From Flavobacterium psychrophilum (lineage in GTDB: Bacteria; Bacteroidota; Bacteroidia; Flavobacteriales; Flavobacteriaceae): a stretch of DNA of 64,000 bases. How positions within the stretch are numbered: the stretch's first letter is position 1; every line of letters starts with the position of its first letter. Where the stretch lies: contig CAMAQD010000015.1 of the NCBI GenBank assembly GCA_945860385.1, positions 1 to 64,000 of the forward strand, in the 5' to 3' direction. The notes beneath the pieces are model-generated. The model did not search any database. It was not told the DNA's origin and saw only the letters and a list, made by a program, of their open reading frames with translations. The position numbers and the translations under genes were made by a program. Shown one piece after another: positions 1-7,574 of this stretch.

Positions 1-79
1 TCTTAGTTTTATTCATAGCGTGAGAAACGTTATTTCCTACCATCGCTCTTTTACCTGTAAGGTCGCAAACTCTTGACAT
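1..79 (-). CDS. rpmB: 50S ribosomal protein L28 (N-terminal part, cut by window edge)
   Basis: The reverse strand opens with ATG at 77-79 and reads [17 protein letters not shown], then VSHAMNKTK up to base 1. This is the highly conserved N-terminus of bacterial L28, a component of the large ribosomal subunit. Only 26 codons are inside the window and the rest lies to the left. It sits 71 bp downstream of cinA on the same strand. That gap contains T-rich sequence with CTTTG elements that could be a separate promoter, but I could not fix one. Identity is certain from the signature; length cannot be judged. Confidence 0.93.
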   Translation of the reverse strand, partial: MSRVCDLTGKRAMVGNNVSHAMNKTK

Positions 80-150
80 TATCTTATCTTTTATCGTTAT
101 TCAAAATCAGGGTGCAAAGAAAAGAAAAATAAACGGATGAAGCAAAAAAA

Positions 151-1404
151 TTATTGAACATTTTTCAAAATTTCTTTTCGCAGCAATTCTAAACTCTTTA
201 CAACGGCCCTATCTATCACTTTATCAAGAGGTTGACCGAAATTAAACTCTTCTATTAGTACTTCATTTGGTGTTGCCAATGCAATAAATACGGTTCCAAC
301 CTCGGCATCTGAATCGCCTTTCGATGGACCAGCATTACCGGTAGTGGCAATTGCATAGTCAGTTTTCATTAATTTTTGAATATTAATCGCCATTTCTCTA
401 GCAACATCCGCGCTTACTACCGAATGTTCTTTGATTAAATCCTCAGAAAGCCCCAGAACCGATATTTTAGTTTCGGTTGCATAGGAAATTATACTGCCCT
501 TGAAATATTTTGAAGCTCCTGAAACTGAGGTTAGAACCTGAGCAATTTTCCCTCCGGTACAACTTTCCGCGGTAGAAATAGTTTTGTTTTGTTGTGTCAA
601 AAGTCGTCCAATAACAATTTCTAAAGTTTCATCATCATCAAAACCTACAATGCTATCGCCAAGGATTTTAGACAGAGAGGTCACATTTTCGAAAATAGAT
701 TTTTCTAAAAATTCTTTGTCGGTTCCACGAGCTGATAGTCGCAATCGTACTCGACCGGGACTTGGCAAATAGGCTAATTTTATAAAATCGGGTAAATTAT
801 TCTCCCAATTTTCGATGGTTTCTGACAATAAACTTTCACCAATTCCGTAGGTTAAAACTGTTTTATGAATGATGTAAGGTCGTTTATATTCGACGACAAT
901 TTTTGGAATAATTTCGTTTTCGACCAAATATTTCATTTCAAATGGAACTCCCGGAAGCGAAATAAAGACGGTATTTTCTTTTTTCATCCACATTCCCGGC
1001 GCGGTTCCCACCTGGTTGTGAAGCACAGTACATTTTGACGGAACTAAGGCTTGATCTTTGTTAATTTGAGTAATCTGACGTTTGTAAAATCCTTCGATTA
1101 ATTGGGTTACATGTTTCAGTACGTCTTCATTCACAATTAATTGATCATCAAAATAATCACAGAATGTTTTCTTTGTTATATCATCTTTTGTAGGCCCGAG
1201 TCCACCGGTAATGATGACCAAATCAACTTTGTTTTGATACTTTAGAAAGGTGCCAAGAATGTGCTGTTTATTGTCAGTTATTGAAATCATTTCGTGAATT
1301 TCAACACCAATTCTATCTAATGATTTGGCTATAAAAGCCGAATTAGTATCTACAATTTGGCCTATTAAAATTTCGTCTCCAATGGTTATTATAGATGCTT
1401 TCAT
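151..1404 (-). CDS. cinA: CinA family protein (MoCF domain plus C-terminal amidohydrolase domain)
   Basis: The 417-residue protein has the two-domain CinA layout. The N-terminal MoCF/COG1058 domain starts with [20 protein letters not shown] and contains [11 protein letters not shown]. The C-terminal CinA/PncC domain contains [20 protein letters not shown] and the loop [11 protein letters not shown]. Family members act as NMN deamidase and ADP-ribose pyrophosphatase in NAD recycling, and were first named from competence operons. The length is normal for full-length CinA. The ATG at 1402-1404 begins directly with the conserved domain, so the start is secure. It is transcribed toward rpmB. Family membership is sure; which of the two activities dominates here cannot be read from sequence. 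Confidence 0.92.
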   Translation of the reverse strand: MKASIITIGDEILIGQIVDTNSAFIAKSLDRIGVEIHEMISITDNKQHILGTFLKYQNKVDLVIITGGLGPTKDDITKKTFCDYFDDQLIVNEDVLKHVTQLIEGFYKRQITQINKDQALVPSKCTVLHNQVGTAPGMWMKKENTVFISLPGVPFEMKYLVENEIIPKIVVEYKRPYIIHKTVLTYGIGESLLSETIENWENNLPDFIKLAYLPSPGRVRLRLSARGTDKEFLEKSIFENVTSLSKILGDSIVGFDDDETLEIVIGRLLTQQNKTISTAESCTGGKIAQVLTSVSGASKYFKGSIISYATETKISVLGLSEDLIKEHSVVSADVAREMAINIQKLMKTDYAIATTGNAGPSKGDSDAEVGTVFIALATPNEVLIEEFNFGQPLDKVIDRAVVKSLELLRKEILKNVQ

Positions 1405-1521
1405 TTTGAAATTAGAGGTTTGAAGTGGGGAAATTAGATTTTAGAGGTTTCCAATTATACTGCTATCTGAAACCCGCTATCTGCTATCTGTTTTAGCCCT
1501 GATGGAAGTGGAAAGCTTTTT

Positions 1522-1603
1522 GCCTAAAATCACTATTTTTTCTAAATAAAAAAGAGCGACCAGAGGAAGCTCCTTTTTTATTTTTCAGAAAAAAGTGATT
1601 TTA
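1522..1603. repeat. Imperfect long inverted repeat, flavobacterial intergenic element
   Basis: The left arm (1522-1557) and right arm (1569-1603) are imperfect reverse complements about 35 nt long. They share aaaatcact, a long A/T run and gagc at the tip, around an 11-nt centre. Flanking sequence (gccctgatggaagtgg at 1497-1512; cagcaggaaaggcttctt at 1621-1638) resembles the conserved edges of a dispersed intergenic element I remember from Flavobacterium genomes. The right edge overlaps the stop codon of the HPt gene that ends at 1637. The inverted repeat is directly visible; membership of a dispersed family is from memory and would need a genome-wide search. Confidence 0.6.
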
Positions 1604-1636
1604 AAAAAACTTGAAACGTACAGCAGGAAAGGCTTC

Positions 1637-1981
1637 TTATAAATCGAAATCTTTTTTCAATTCCTTGATAGCATCTTTTACCTGATGCTTAACACTTTTG
1701 AAAGTTTCCTTGATTTCCTTAGTTTCACCTTCGGTCTTCGTCCACGCTTCAATCTGAAGAATTTCTTCGAAAGCTACTTTTAAACCTAGTAAATCCAGTG
1801 ATGGCTTTACTTTGTGAGCATAAGAATAGGCGTGTTTGTGGTCTTTCTTTTTGATTCCTTCCTTGATCTCTGCGATATCTTCTGGAATTTCGTTAACAAA
1901 TAACGTTACGATTTGCAGGACAAATTCCGGATCGTTATCTGAAAGTGCGTACACTTTTGCTAGGTTGTAATGTAGTGCCAT
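1637..1981 (-). CDS. Stand-alone HPt (histidine phosphotransfer) domain protein
   Basis: A 114-residue, all-helical protein with the HPt motif SYAHKVKPSLDLLGL. His56 is the predicted phosphorylated residue, followed by the usual K-x-K-P and the Gly/Leu of the next helix. HPt proteins relay phosphoryl groups between receiver domains in multistep phosphorelays. No kinase or receiver gene adjoins it, so the partner is elsewhere. The hybrid kinase at 9.7-14.3 kb carries its own HPt. The gene starts one base after the stop codon of the FAH-family gene, so the two are probably co-transcribed. The stop codon falls inside the edge of the intergenic repeat element, so the C-terminal few residues may be repeat-derived. 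Confidence 0.85.
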   Translation of the reverse strand: MALHYNLAKVYALSDNDPEFVLQIVTLFVNEIPEDIAEIKEGIKKKDHKHAYSYAHKVKPSLDLLGLKVAFEEILQIEAWTKTEGETKEIKETFKSVKHQVKDAIKELKKDFDL

Positions 1982-2593
1982 TTATTTGATTTGTATGCTA
2001 AATAATTTATTTCCTTCTAAAAACCCTTCTAAAACGTCTTCTGGCTTCACAACTGCAACTCCCTCTGGAGTTCCTGTAAAAATAATATCACCAATTTTTA
2101 AAGTGAAATATTGTGAAACGTAAGAAATTAGCTCATCAATCTTCCACAACATAAAATCGGTATTGCCTTTTTGAACCGTTTTGCTATTGCTCGTAAGTTC
2201 AAAAGTAATATTTTCTAATGAATTAAATTGCCTTTTGGGTAAAAAATCACCTATTACTGCCGAACCATCAAACGATTTCGCTTTTTCCCAAGGCAATCCT
2301 TTGGCTTTTAATTCGTTTTGTAAATCCCGAGCCGTAAAATCTATTCCAACACTAATTTCGTCATAATATTTATGAGCAAACTTGGTGTCTATATATTTTC
2401 CTACTTTGTTTATTTTAACAATCAGTTCTATTTCGTGATGAATGTCATTCGAAAATTCTGGAATCACAAAAGGATGTTGCTTCAATAAAACAGCCGAATC
2501 AGGTTTCATAAAAATCACTGGTTCTGACGGTCTTTCATTCTTCAACTCCTCGATATGCTTGGCATAATTCCTGCCTATGCAAATAATTTTCAT
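1982..2593 (-). CDS. Fumarylacetoacetate hydrolase family protein
   Basis: This 203-residue protein matches the short FAH fold. It opens with KIICIGRNYAKHIEEL, has metal-binding acidic residues in HHEIELIVKI and VGIDFTARDLQ, and ends with GDIIFTGTPEGVAVV, the signature of FAH/acylpyruvase/oxaloacetate tautomerase-type enzymes. Family enzymes cleave or tautomerise 2,4-diketo acids using Mg2+. The substrate cannot be deduced. It lies 17 bp downstream of the exonuclease gene and directly abuts the HPt gene, all on the minus strand, so one operon is likely. The exact reaction is open; acylpyruvate hydrolase or oxaloacetate decarboxylase/tautomerase are the main options. Confidence 0.88.
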   Translation of the reverse strand: MKIICIGRNYAKHIEELKNERPSEPVIFMKPDSAVLLKQHPFVIPEFSNDIHHEIELIVKINKVGKYIDTKFAHKYYDEISVGIDFTARDLQNELKAKGLPWEKAKSFDGSAVIGDFLPKRQFNSLENITFELTSNSKTVQKGNTDFMLWKIDELISYVSQYFTLKIGDIIFTGTPEGVAVVKPEDVLEGFLEGNKLFSIQIK

Positions 2594-2610
2594 CTTCTAA
2601 AATTCAAAAA

Positions 2611-3387
2611 TTAATTCAATTTGTTGTTTAATTTTCTCAACTTGATTGCAGTCAAAACCTTCTTGGTATATAAAGGAAAATCCGCGTTTTGAATCCAACT
2701 GAAATAACCTGGCTCATTTTCTAAAACGACATCAACTTTAGTTCCTTTGTGTTTTCCAAAGGTAAAAATTTCATTGTCGTCTTTATCAAAAGCAATCATT
2801 CCGGCAAAATCGGCAATTTTTTTTCGGGTGGTAAATTCAGAAAGCGATTTTACATCGTTTTCCAAATCGGGATAACGTTCTAATTGAGCTAACATAATTT
2901 CGTAAGTTGCCATCGTATCCGCTTCGGCAGAATGGGCATTTTCGAGACTTTGACCACAATAAAATTTCAAAGCTGCGCTTAATGTTCTTTCTTCTTTTTT
3001 ATGAAAAATAGTTTGAACATCAACAGAAACTCGGTTTTTCATATCAAAATCTACTCCAGCGCGAAGCATTTCTTCGGCCAATAATGGAATATCAAAACGG
3101 TCGGAATTGTACCCCGCCAAATCTGAATCCTTTATCATATTGAAAATCTGAGAAGACAATTCCTTGAAAGTAGGCTCGTTAGCTACTTTTTCATCGCTGA
3201 TTCCGTGAATGGCGGTAGATTGCGGAGGAATTGGAATAGTTGGGTTGACCAACCACGTTTTACTTTCTTTATTTCCGTTGGGAAAAACTTTGAAAATTGC
3301 TATTTCAACAATTCTGTCTTTAGCAACATCAATTCCGGTAGTTTCCAGGTCGAAAAAACAAATTGGTTTGTTAAGCTTGAGCTCCAT
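2611..3387 (-). CDS. DnaQ-like 3'-5' exonuclease with C-terminal DUF3820-like domain
   Basis: The 258-residue protein has a DEDDh exonuclease domain in residues 1-175: ICFFDLETTGIDVAKDRIVE (exo I, D and E metal ligands), an AGYNSDRFDIPLL segment (exo II), and HSAEADTMATYEI (exo III, with the catalytic His). Residues ~205-245 read FTFGKHKGTKVDVVLENEPG, like the small DUF3820 module often joined to such nucleases. It is likely a DNA repair or proofreading-type exonuclease and is far too short to be a polymerase. A TAnnTTTG box (reverse complement of 3406-3413) sits about 20 bp upstream of the start. It heads the exonuclease-FAH-HPt run. Confidence 0.88.
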   Translation of the reverse strand: MELKLNKPICFFDLETTGIDVAKDRIVEIAIFKVFPNGNKESKTWLVNPTIPIPPQSTAIHGISDEKVANEPTFKELSSQIFNMIKDSDLAGYNSDRFDIPLLAEEMLRAGVDFDMKNRVSVDVQTIFHKKEERTLSAALKFYCGQSLENAHSAEADTMATYEIMLAQLERYPDLENDVKSLSEFTTRKKIADFAGMIAFDKDDNEIFTFGKHKGTKVDVVLENEPGYFSWIQNADFPLYTKKVLTAIKLRKLNNKLN

Positions 3388-3405
3388 TTTTTAATTTTAG
3401 AATGA

Positions 3406-3413
3406 CAAATATA
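3406..3413 (-). promoter_or_regulatory. Bacteroidota -7 box (TATATTTG) upstream of the exonuclease gene
   Basis: The reverse strand reads TATATTTG, an exact TAnnTTTG match, ending about 18 bp before the ATG at 3387. No clear TTG -33 element was seen at the usual distance, so the call rests on the -7 box and position alone. Confidence 0.45.
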
Positions 3414-3469
3414 TCTTTTTGAACTTACCGTTCATCGATTATTTAAAAAAGTTTTGGACAAAAAAATAA

Positions 3470-3500
3470 AAACCCGACAAGTCCGAAAACAGTCGGGTTT
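3470..3500 (-). terminator. Intrinsic terminator of the E2 gene
   Basis: Arms aaacccgac (3470-3478) and gtcgggttt (3492-3500) form a 9-bp stem with a 13-nt loop. On the minus strand the stem is followed by a T-rich tract (complement of the A-run at 3459-3468). It lies 20 bp past the stop codon of the E2 gene. Confidence 0.8.
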
Positions 3501-3520
3501 GTATTTAATTTCAGGTCAGA

Positions 3521-4828
3521 TTAAAAATCTCTGTCCACATCAAATGCTTCCAAATATTCGGCAACGCGTTTTACAAAACTTCCGCCCAGTGCGCCATCAA
3601 CAACACGATGATCATAACTGTGCGAAAGGAACATTTTTTGGCGAATGCCAATAAAATCGCCTTCGGGAGTTTCGATAACGGCTGGCACTTTTCGAATAGC
3701 GCCAAGAGCCAAAATTCCAACTTGTGGCTGATTGATAATTGGCGTTCCGAAAACACTGCCAAAAGTCCCCACATTCGTTACTGTATAGGTTCCGCCTTGA
3801 GTATCGTCCGGTTTCAGTTTTCCTAATTTTGCTCGGCCTCCAAGATCGTTAACCGCTTTTGCCATCCCAACTAAATTCAATTGGTCGGCATTTTTAATAA
3901 CGGGAACAATCAAATTTCCATTGGGCAAAGCTGCTGCCATTCCAAGGTTGATGTTTTTTCTTTTGATAATAGTCTCACCATCAACAGAAATATTCATCAT
4001 CGGGTAGTCTTTTAAAGCTTTGGCAACTGCTTCCATAAAAATCGGAGTGTAGGTCAGTTTTTCGCCTTCTCTTTTTTCGAAACTAGTTTTTACTTTATCT
4101 CTCCATTTTACAATATTGGTCACATCGACTTCGATAAACGACTGAACGTGTGCCGATGTTTGTACAGAAGCTACCATATATCCAGCAATTAGCTTGCGCA
4201 TTCTGTCCATTTCGATAATTTCGTCGCCTCCATTCAAAGAGATAGTTACGGGTTGTGAACTCGAAATTACAGGTTGTGGCTGAGCAACTGATTTTGGTGC
4301 ATCAACTTCAATTGGTGCACCAGAACTTTTAGTTTTTATATAATTTAAAATATCTTCTTTTGTCACTCTTCCTTCTTTACCTGAACCTGAAATATTTTCC
4401 AATTCGGCTAGAGAAATTCCTTCTGCTTTGGCAATATTTTTTACTAACGGCGAAAAGAATTTTTCGGAATCGGAGAAATTTACTCTTGAAGCAACGGTTT
4501 CTTTGGCAACTTCAATAGTTTTTTCAATAGCTTCCACTTCTTCAGAAACAAAAACTTCTCGTTTTGGAGATGCTGAAGCTGAGTCGCCGTCGGTTTCAAT
4601 AATTGCAATGGTTTGCCCCACTTGCACCATATCATCTTTTGCAAACAATTGTTCGACTAATATTCCCGAAACTTCACTGGGAATTTCACTATCTACCTTA
4701 TCTGTAGCAATTTCAAGCACGACTTCGTCTACCTCAATTTTGTCGCCCACTTGTTTCAACCAATTTGTGATTGTCGCTTCTGCAACACTTTCTCCCATTT
4801 TTGGAAGTTTTAATTCAAATCTTGCCAT
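3521..4828 (-). CDS. 2-oxo acid dehydrogenase E2 component (dihydrolipoamide acyltransferase)
   Basis: The 435-residue protein has the full E2 layout. An N-terminal lipoyl domain carries the lipoylated Lys in EIATDKVDSEIPSEVSG (near residue 43). An Ala/Pro-poor linker follows. The peripheral-subunit-binding domain is around residues 125-165 (SPLVKNIAKAEGISLAELE, then GSGKEGRVTKEDI). The C-terminal catalytic domain has the active-site motif SHSYDHRVVDGALGG. It transfers acyl groups to CoA in a 2-oxoacid dehydrogenase complex. The substrate is not certain; branched-chain or mixed branched-chain/pyruvate type fits best. E1 and E3 are not in the window. A TAATTTTG -7 box lies on the minus strand at 4866-4873. 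A hairpin terminator follows the gene. Confidence 0.92.
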   Translation of the reverse strand: MARFELKLPKMGESVAEATITNWLKQVGDKIEVDEVVLEIATDKVDSEIPSEVSGILVEQLFAKDDMVQVGQTIAIIETDGDSASASPKREVFVSEEVEAIEKTIEVAKETVASRVNFSDSEKFFSPLVKNIAKAEGISLAELENISGSGKEGRVTKEDILNYIKTKSSGAPIEVDAPKSVAQPQPVISSSQPVTISLNGGDEIIEMDRMRKLIAGYMVASVQTSAHVQSFIEVDVTNIVKWRDKVKTSFEKREGEKLTYTPIFMEAVAKALKDYPMMNISVDGETIIKRKNINLGMAAALPNGNLIVPVIKNADQLNLVGMAKAVNDLGGRAKLGKLKPDDTQGGTYTVTNVGTFGSVFGTPIINQPQVGILALGAIRKVPAVIETPEGDFIGIRQKMFLSHSYDHRVVDGALGGSFVKRVAEYLEAFDVDRDF

Positions 4829-4865
4829 ATTATTAACTTAAAAGGTGATTTTGATTTCGTGAATG

Positions 4866-4873
4866 CAAAATTA
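4866..4873 (-). promoter_or_regulatory. Bacteroidota -7 box (TAATTTTG) upstream of the E2 gene
   Basis: The reverse complement reads TAATTTTGC, an exact TAnnTTTG box, about 38 bp upstream of the E2 start codon. No good TTG -33 element is visible 19-21 bp further upstream, so the assignment is moderate. Confidence 0.4.
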
Positions 4874-4929
4874 GTGATTAATTTTAGTTTTAACCACGAA
4901 TTATACAAATTTACAAGATTCAAAAAAAT

Positions 4930-6063
4930 CTAAATTTTGACCACTTCACCTCTATCAAAACTACTGTTGCTACCAAGCAAGAAATGAGATGATTTTGGGA
5001 TAATTTTAAAGGTAAATCCTTTGTTTTTATTTACTTCTAATGCGTTAATTATAGTCTTGAAATCGAGTTGATTTTGATCAAAAATAATTTCTGTAGTTGT
5101 ATTTTTAATAAAAGATTGTGAAATATCATAAAGTCTAATCGGCTTTCTTAATTGATTTTCTAATTGCTCTCTCAAAATTTCATCACCAGAAACTAAATAA
5201 TAATTTTCGGGTAATGTTTTTGGCTTTGGTTTTCCTTTAAACATTTTAACGATTGAAAAAAACACAATTCCTATTTCCATAAAAAAAGAAAACAATACCG
5301 AAATTTTAAAATGCTTTTTATAAAAGAAATTCATAGCTTCTTGAGTGCGTTTCATATACGTACCGTCCTTAATCGTGCTTTCGCCTTTATAATGGATGAC
5401 CGAAGTTTCATGGAAATAGAAATTTGATTTTCCTGTTTTTAACACCATATAAGACAAATCGACATCGTCAGAATACATAAAACAGTTTTCGTCGAAACCA
5501 CCTATTTCATTGTATAATTCACGCTTCATCAGCATAAAGGCACCCACAAGAATATCAACTTTTCCGCTTTCATTTTCGGATAAATGTTGTGCATAATATT
5601 GACCAAATGTTTTTGGAAAAATTTTATATAAACCTGTAATTTTAGTAAAAGCTACAAAAGGAGTTGGATTTCCTCGCTTGCTTTCAGGCAGAAAATTCCC
5701 GGTTCCGTCGATGAGTTTCACACCAACAATTCCCAAATCTTTTTGTTTTTTGGCAAAAGCCAATACTTTCATAAAAGTATCTTCAGCAACAACTGTATCG
5801 GGATTGAGGATGCAAATGTATTCTCCTTTTGCTTGGCTTACGCCAATGTTATTCCCCTTTGGAAAACCTACATTTTCCTTGTTTTCAATGAGTTTTACGT
5901 TTGGAAAACGTTGTTTCATCATCTCACAACTGTTATCTTGCGAATTATTGTCGATTACAATAATTTCGGCATCGATATTTTGTATGGCATTTTGAACACT
6001 TAGAACACAAAGTTCTAGGAAGTAACGCACATTGAAATTAAGGATGATTATGGATAGTTGCAT
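4930..6063 (-). CDS. Family 2 glycosyltransferase (rhamnosyltransferase-like)
   Basis: The 377-residue protein starts with the GT2 fold: QLSIIILNFNVRYFLELCV, IIVIDNNSQDNS, and the nucleotide-binding DxD-like segment CILNPDTVV. Later comes GGFDENCFMYSDDVDLSYM, the acceptor/catalytic region of the rhamnosyltransferase-like branch. A hydrophobic segment near residues 255-275 (FSFFMEIGIVFFSIVKMF) suggests a membrane anchor. A ~90-residue C-terminal part after it contains no motif I know. It probably transfers a sugar to a cell-surface glycan. Its TATATTTG box is so close to the ATG that the mRNA may be leaderless. It is an isolated gene on the minus strand. Confidence 0.88.
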   Translation of the reverse strand: MQLSIIILNFNVRYFLELCVLSVQNAIQNIDAEIIVIDNNSQDNSCEMMKQRFPNVKLIENKENVGFPKGNNIGVSQAKGEYICILNPDTVVAEDTFMKVLAFAKKQKDLGIVGVKLIDGTGNFLPESKRGNPTPFVAFTKITGLYKIFPKTFGQYYAQHLSENESGKVDILVGAFMLMKRELYNEIGGFDENCFMYSDDVDLSYMVLKTGKSNFYFHETSVIHYKGESTIKDGTYMKRTQEAMNFFYKKHFKISVLFSFFMEIGIVFFSIVKMFKGKPKPKTLPENYYLVSGDEILREQLENQLRKPIRLYDISQSFIKNTTTEIIFDQNQLDFKTIINALEVNKNKGFTFKIIPKSSHFLLGSNSSFDRGEVVKI

Positions 6064-6067
6064 TGGA

Positions 6068-6075
6068 CAAATATA
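6068..6075 (-). promoter_or_regulatory. -7 box (TATATTTG) abutting the GT2 start codon
   Basis: The minus strand reads TATATTTG followed by only TCCA before the ATG at 6061-6063. With the usual 4-7 nt between the -7 box and the transcription start, the RNA would begin at or next to the A of the ATG. That predicts a leaderless mRNA. The -33 element is not convincing. Confidence 0.45.
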
Positions 6076-6125
6076 ATTGAAAAATATAATTTCCCACTGC
6101 CTACAGTTTTGAAATTATTCCAAAA

Positions 6126-6154
6126 AAAAGCTGCTTCAAATCGAAACAGCTTTT
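6126..6154 (-). terminator. Intrinsic terminator after the OmpA-family gene
   Basis: Arms aaaagctgcttc (6126-6137) and gaaacagctttt (6143-6154) pair with one mismatch around a 5-nt loop. On the minus strand the stem runs into a T-tract (complement of the A-run from 6122). It is 24 bp past the stop codon of the OmpA-like gene. Confidence 0.75.
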
Positions 6155-6177
6155 AGTATATTATTAAACGAAGGTTT

Positions 6178-6867
6178 TTATTGTCCTGCTTCTTTTTTGG
6201 CATCATTCACCATTTTGTCATTTGCCATAATAGCAAATTCAACACGACGATTTTGAGTTCTTCCATCTGCAGTTTCGTTTGTAGCAATTGGATCGGCAAT
6301 TCCTAGTCCCGTAGTTTTGAAACGTGAACTAAGCAATCCGTTTGAAGTCAAATAATTTTTAACTGATTCGGCTCTTTTTTGAGAAAGAGTAAGGTTAAAT
6401 TCCGGACTTCCGGTACTGTCAGTATAACCATAAATTTCGATATTGGTATCGGCATATTCCTTAAACACAGGAAGCAATTTGTCTAAATTAGCTTTTGCAT
6501 TTGAAGTTAAAGTCGCTTTACCTGTAGCAAAACGAACTGCATTTTCATTTAAAACCAAACGAATTCCTTCTCCAACTCTTTCCACATCAGCTCCAGGTAA
6601 TGCTTGGTCAATTTCTCTGGCTTGTTTGTCCATTTTATTCCCAATCAAAGCTCCGGTTCCTCCTCCAATTGCAGCCCCAATAAGAGCTCCACCAGCTGTT
6701 CCAATTTTTGAATTATTGCCTATTATTGCACCGATTAAAGCACCAGCGCCAGCGCCAATTCCTGCTCCTTTTTGTGTGTTATTCGCGTTCTTTACTGAGT
6801 TACAACCTGTAAAAAGAGTTGCCAAAAGAAACATACTGCTTATTCCTAAAATTGATAGTTTTTTCAT
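6178..6867 (-). CDS. OmpA-family lipoprotein with glycine-zipper segment
   Basis: The 229-residue protein begins with a lipoprotein signal peptide ending in the lipobox LFTGC (Cys22). A glycine-zipper stretch follows at about residues 36-80 (GAGIGAGAGALIGAIIG, then GGALIGAAIGGGTGALIG), like the YiaD/Lpp-type membrane-inserting hairpins. The C-terminal half is an OmpA peptidoglycan-binding domain with EIYGYTDSTGSPEFNLTLSQ and RTQNRRVEF. It should anchor the outer membrane to peptidoglycan. The lipocalin-like lipoprotein gene ends 17 bp upstream, suggesting a two-gene operon. A terminator follows. Confidence 0.92.
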   Translation of the reverse strand: MKKLSILGISSMFLLATLFTGCNSVKNANNTQKGAGIGAGAGALIGAIIGNNSKIGTAGGALIGAAIGGGTGALIGNKMDKQAREIDQALPGADVERVGEGIRLVLNENAVRFATGKATLTSNAKANLDKLLPVFKEYADTNIEIYGYTDSTGSPEFNLTLSQKRAESVKNYLTSNGLLSSRFKTTGLGIADPIATNETADGRTQNRRVEFAIMANDKMVNDAKKEAGQ

Positions 6868-6884
6868 GTTTTTTTTAATTATAA

Positions 6885-7394
6885 TTAGTTTGTTTTTTCG
6901 AATTGATAAGTAACTTCTTTTGTTTGACCACCTACATTAATTTTGTCAATTAATTGAAATGAAGTTTCAGTTTGATTGGCCACACGCAATAAATAACCCT
7001 GAGTGACTGTTTTAGATTTTGTTCCTGCTTCTACAATTTTGAGCACAAAAACGCCTTCTTTGTTAATACTCCAAACAATTGGCGAACTGAAAGCAAGACA
7101 ATCTGTCTTTGTCAAACTCATATTTCCTTTGTTGTTATTTGAAATAAAATGCCAAGTACTTCCCACGAAACAGTTAGTATCGGCAATATTAAACGAACTC
7201 ACTTTAATATAATCAGAACCTGGATAAGTCACACTGGTAATAACCCAATTTCCTTTTATAGCTACTTGAGAACTTCTGTCCAACTTTGTGCTGGCAACGG
7301 GTTCATTTTTTACTGGTGCACTTGTAGTACCCGATTTGCTTTTACAAGCAAAGAACAAAATAGCCAACACCATTATTGTAATTGTTTTTTTCAT
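6885..7394 (-). CDS. Lipocalin-like lipoprotein
   Basis: The 169-residue protein has a short signal peptide with lipobox AILFFAC (Cys17), a Ser/Thr-rich linker, and a mature part starting GNWVITSVTYPG. That motif, with SFNIADTNCFVGSTWHF, resembles the lipocalin-like (Lipocalin_5) beta-barrel lipoproteins common in Flavobacteriia. Two cysteines (in DTNCF and KTDCL) could form a disulphide. Function is unknown; family members are thought to bind small hydrophobic ligands. It is upstream of the OmpA-family gene with only 17 bp between them. A TAATTTTG box on the minus strand (7426-7433) fits its promoter. Confidence 0.75.
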   Translation of the reverse strand: MKKTITIMVLAILFFACKSKSGTTSAPVKNEPVASTKLDRSSQVAIKGNWVITSVTYPGSDYIKVSSFNIADTNCFVGSTWHFISNNNKGNMSLTKTDCLAFSSPIVWSINKEGVFVLKIVEAGTKSKTVTQGYLLRVANQTETSFQLIDKINVGGQTKEVTYQFEKTN

Positions 7395-7425
7395 ATTTAT
7401 AGTCTTTTTAAGATTAAACTAGACG

Positions 7426-7433
7426 CAAAATTA
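7426..7433 (-). promoter_or_regulatory. -7 box (TAATTTTG) of the lipocalin-OmpA operon
   Basis: The reverse strand reads TAATTTTGCG about 32 bp upstream of the lipoprotein ATG, matching TAnnTTTG exactly. TTTTG sequences lie upstream but none at the ideal distance, so the -33 element is left unassigned. Confidence 0.4.
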
Positions 7434-7574
7434 CAATGAAGTTCACAAAATTTGTTTCAAAACAAAAGATTTTTTTATCATAATTCACGTTTCCGACAAT
7501 TTGTCACTTTATTAACAATTGGTATCTTATTTGAATGAAAAAAGTACAATTGTAAAACTTTAAAAACTACAACT

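Noticed and set aside
4428-4841. 137-codon open frame antisense to the E2 gene
   Set aside because: It lies fully opposite a well-supported lipoyl/E2 coding region, is Ser/Thr-rich as expected for a reverse-strand shadow, and has no domain.
6443-6913. 156-codon open frame antisense to the OmpA-family lipoprotein
   Set aside because: Its Pro/Ala repeats are simply the complement of the glycine-zipper codons; there is no independent evidence.
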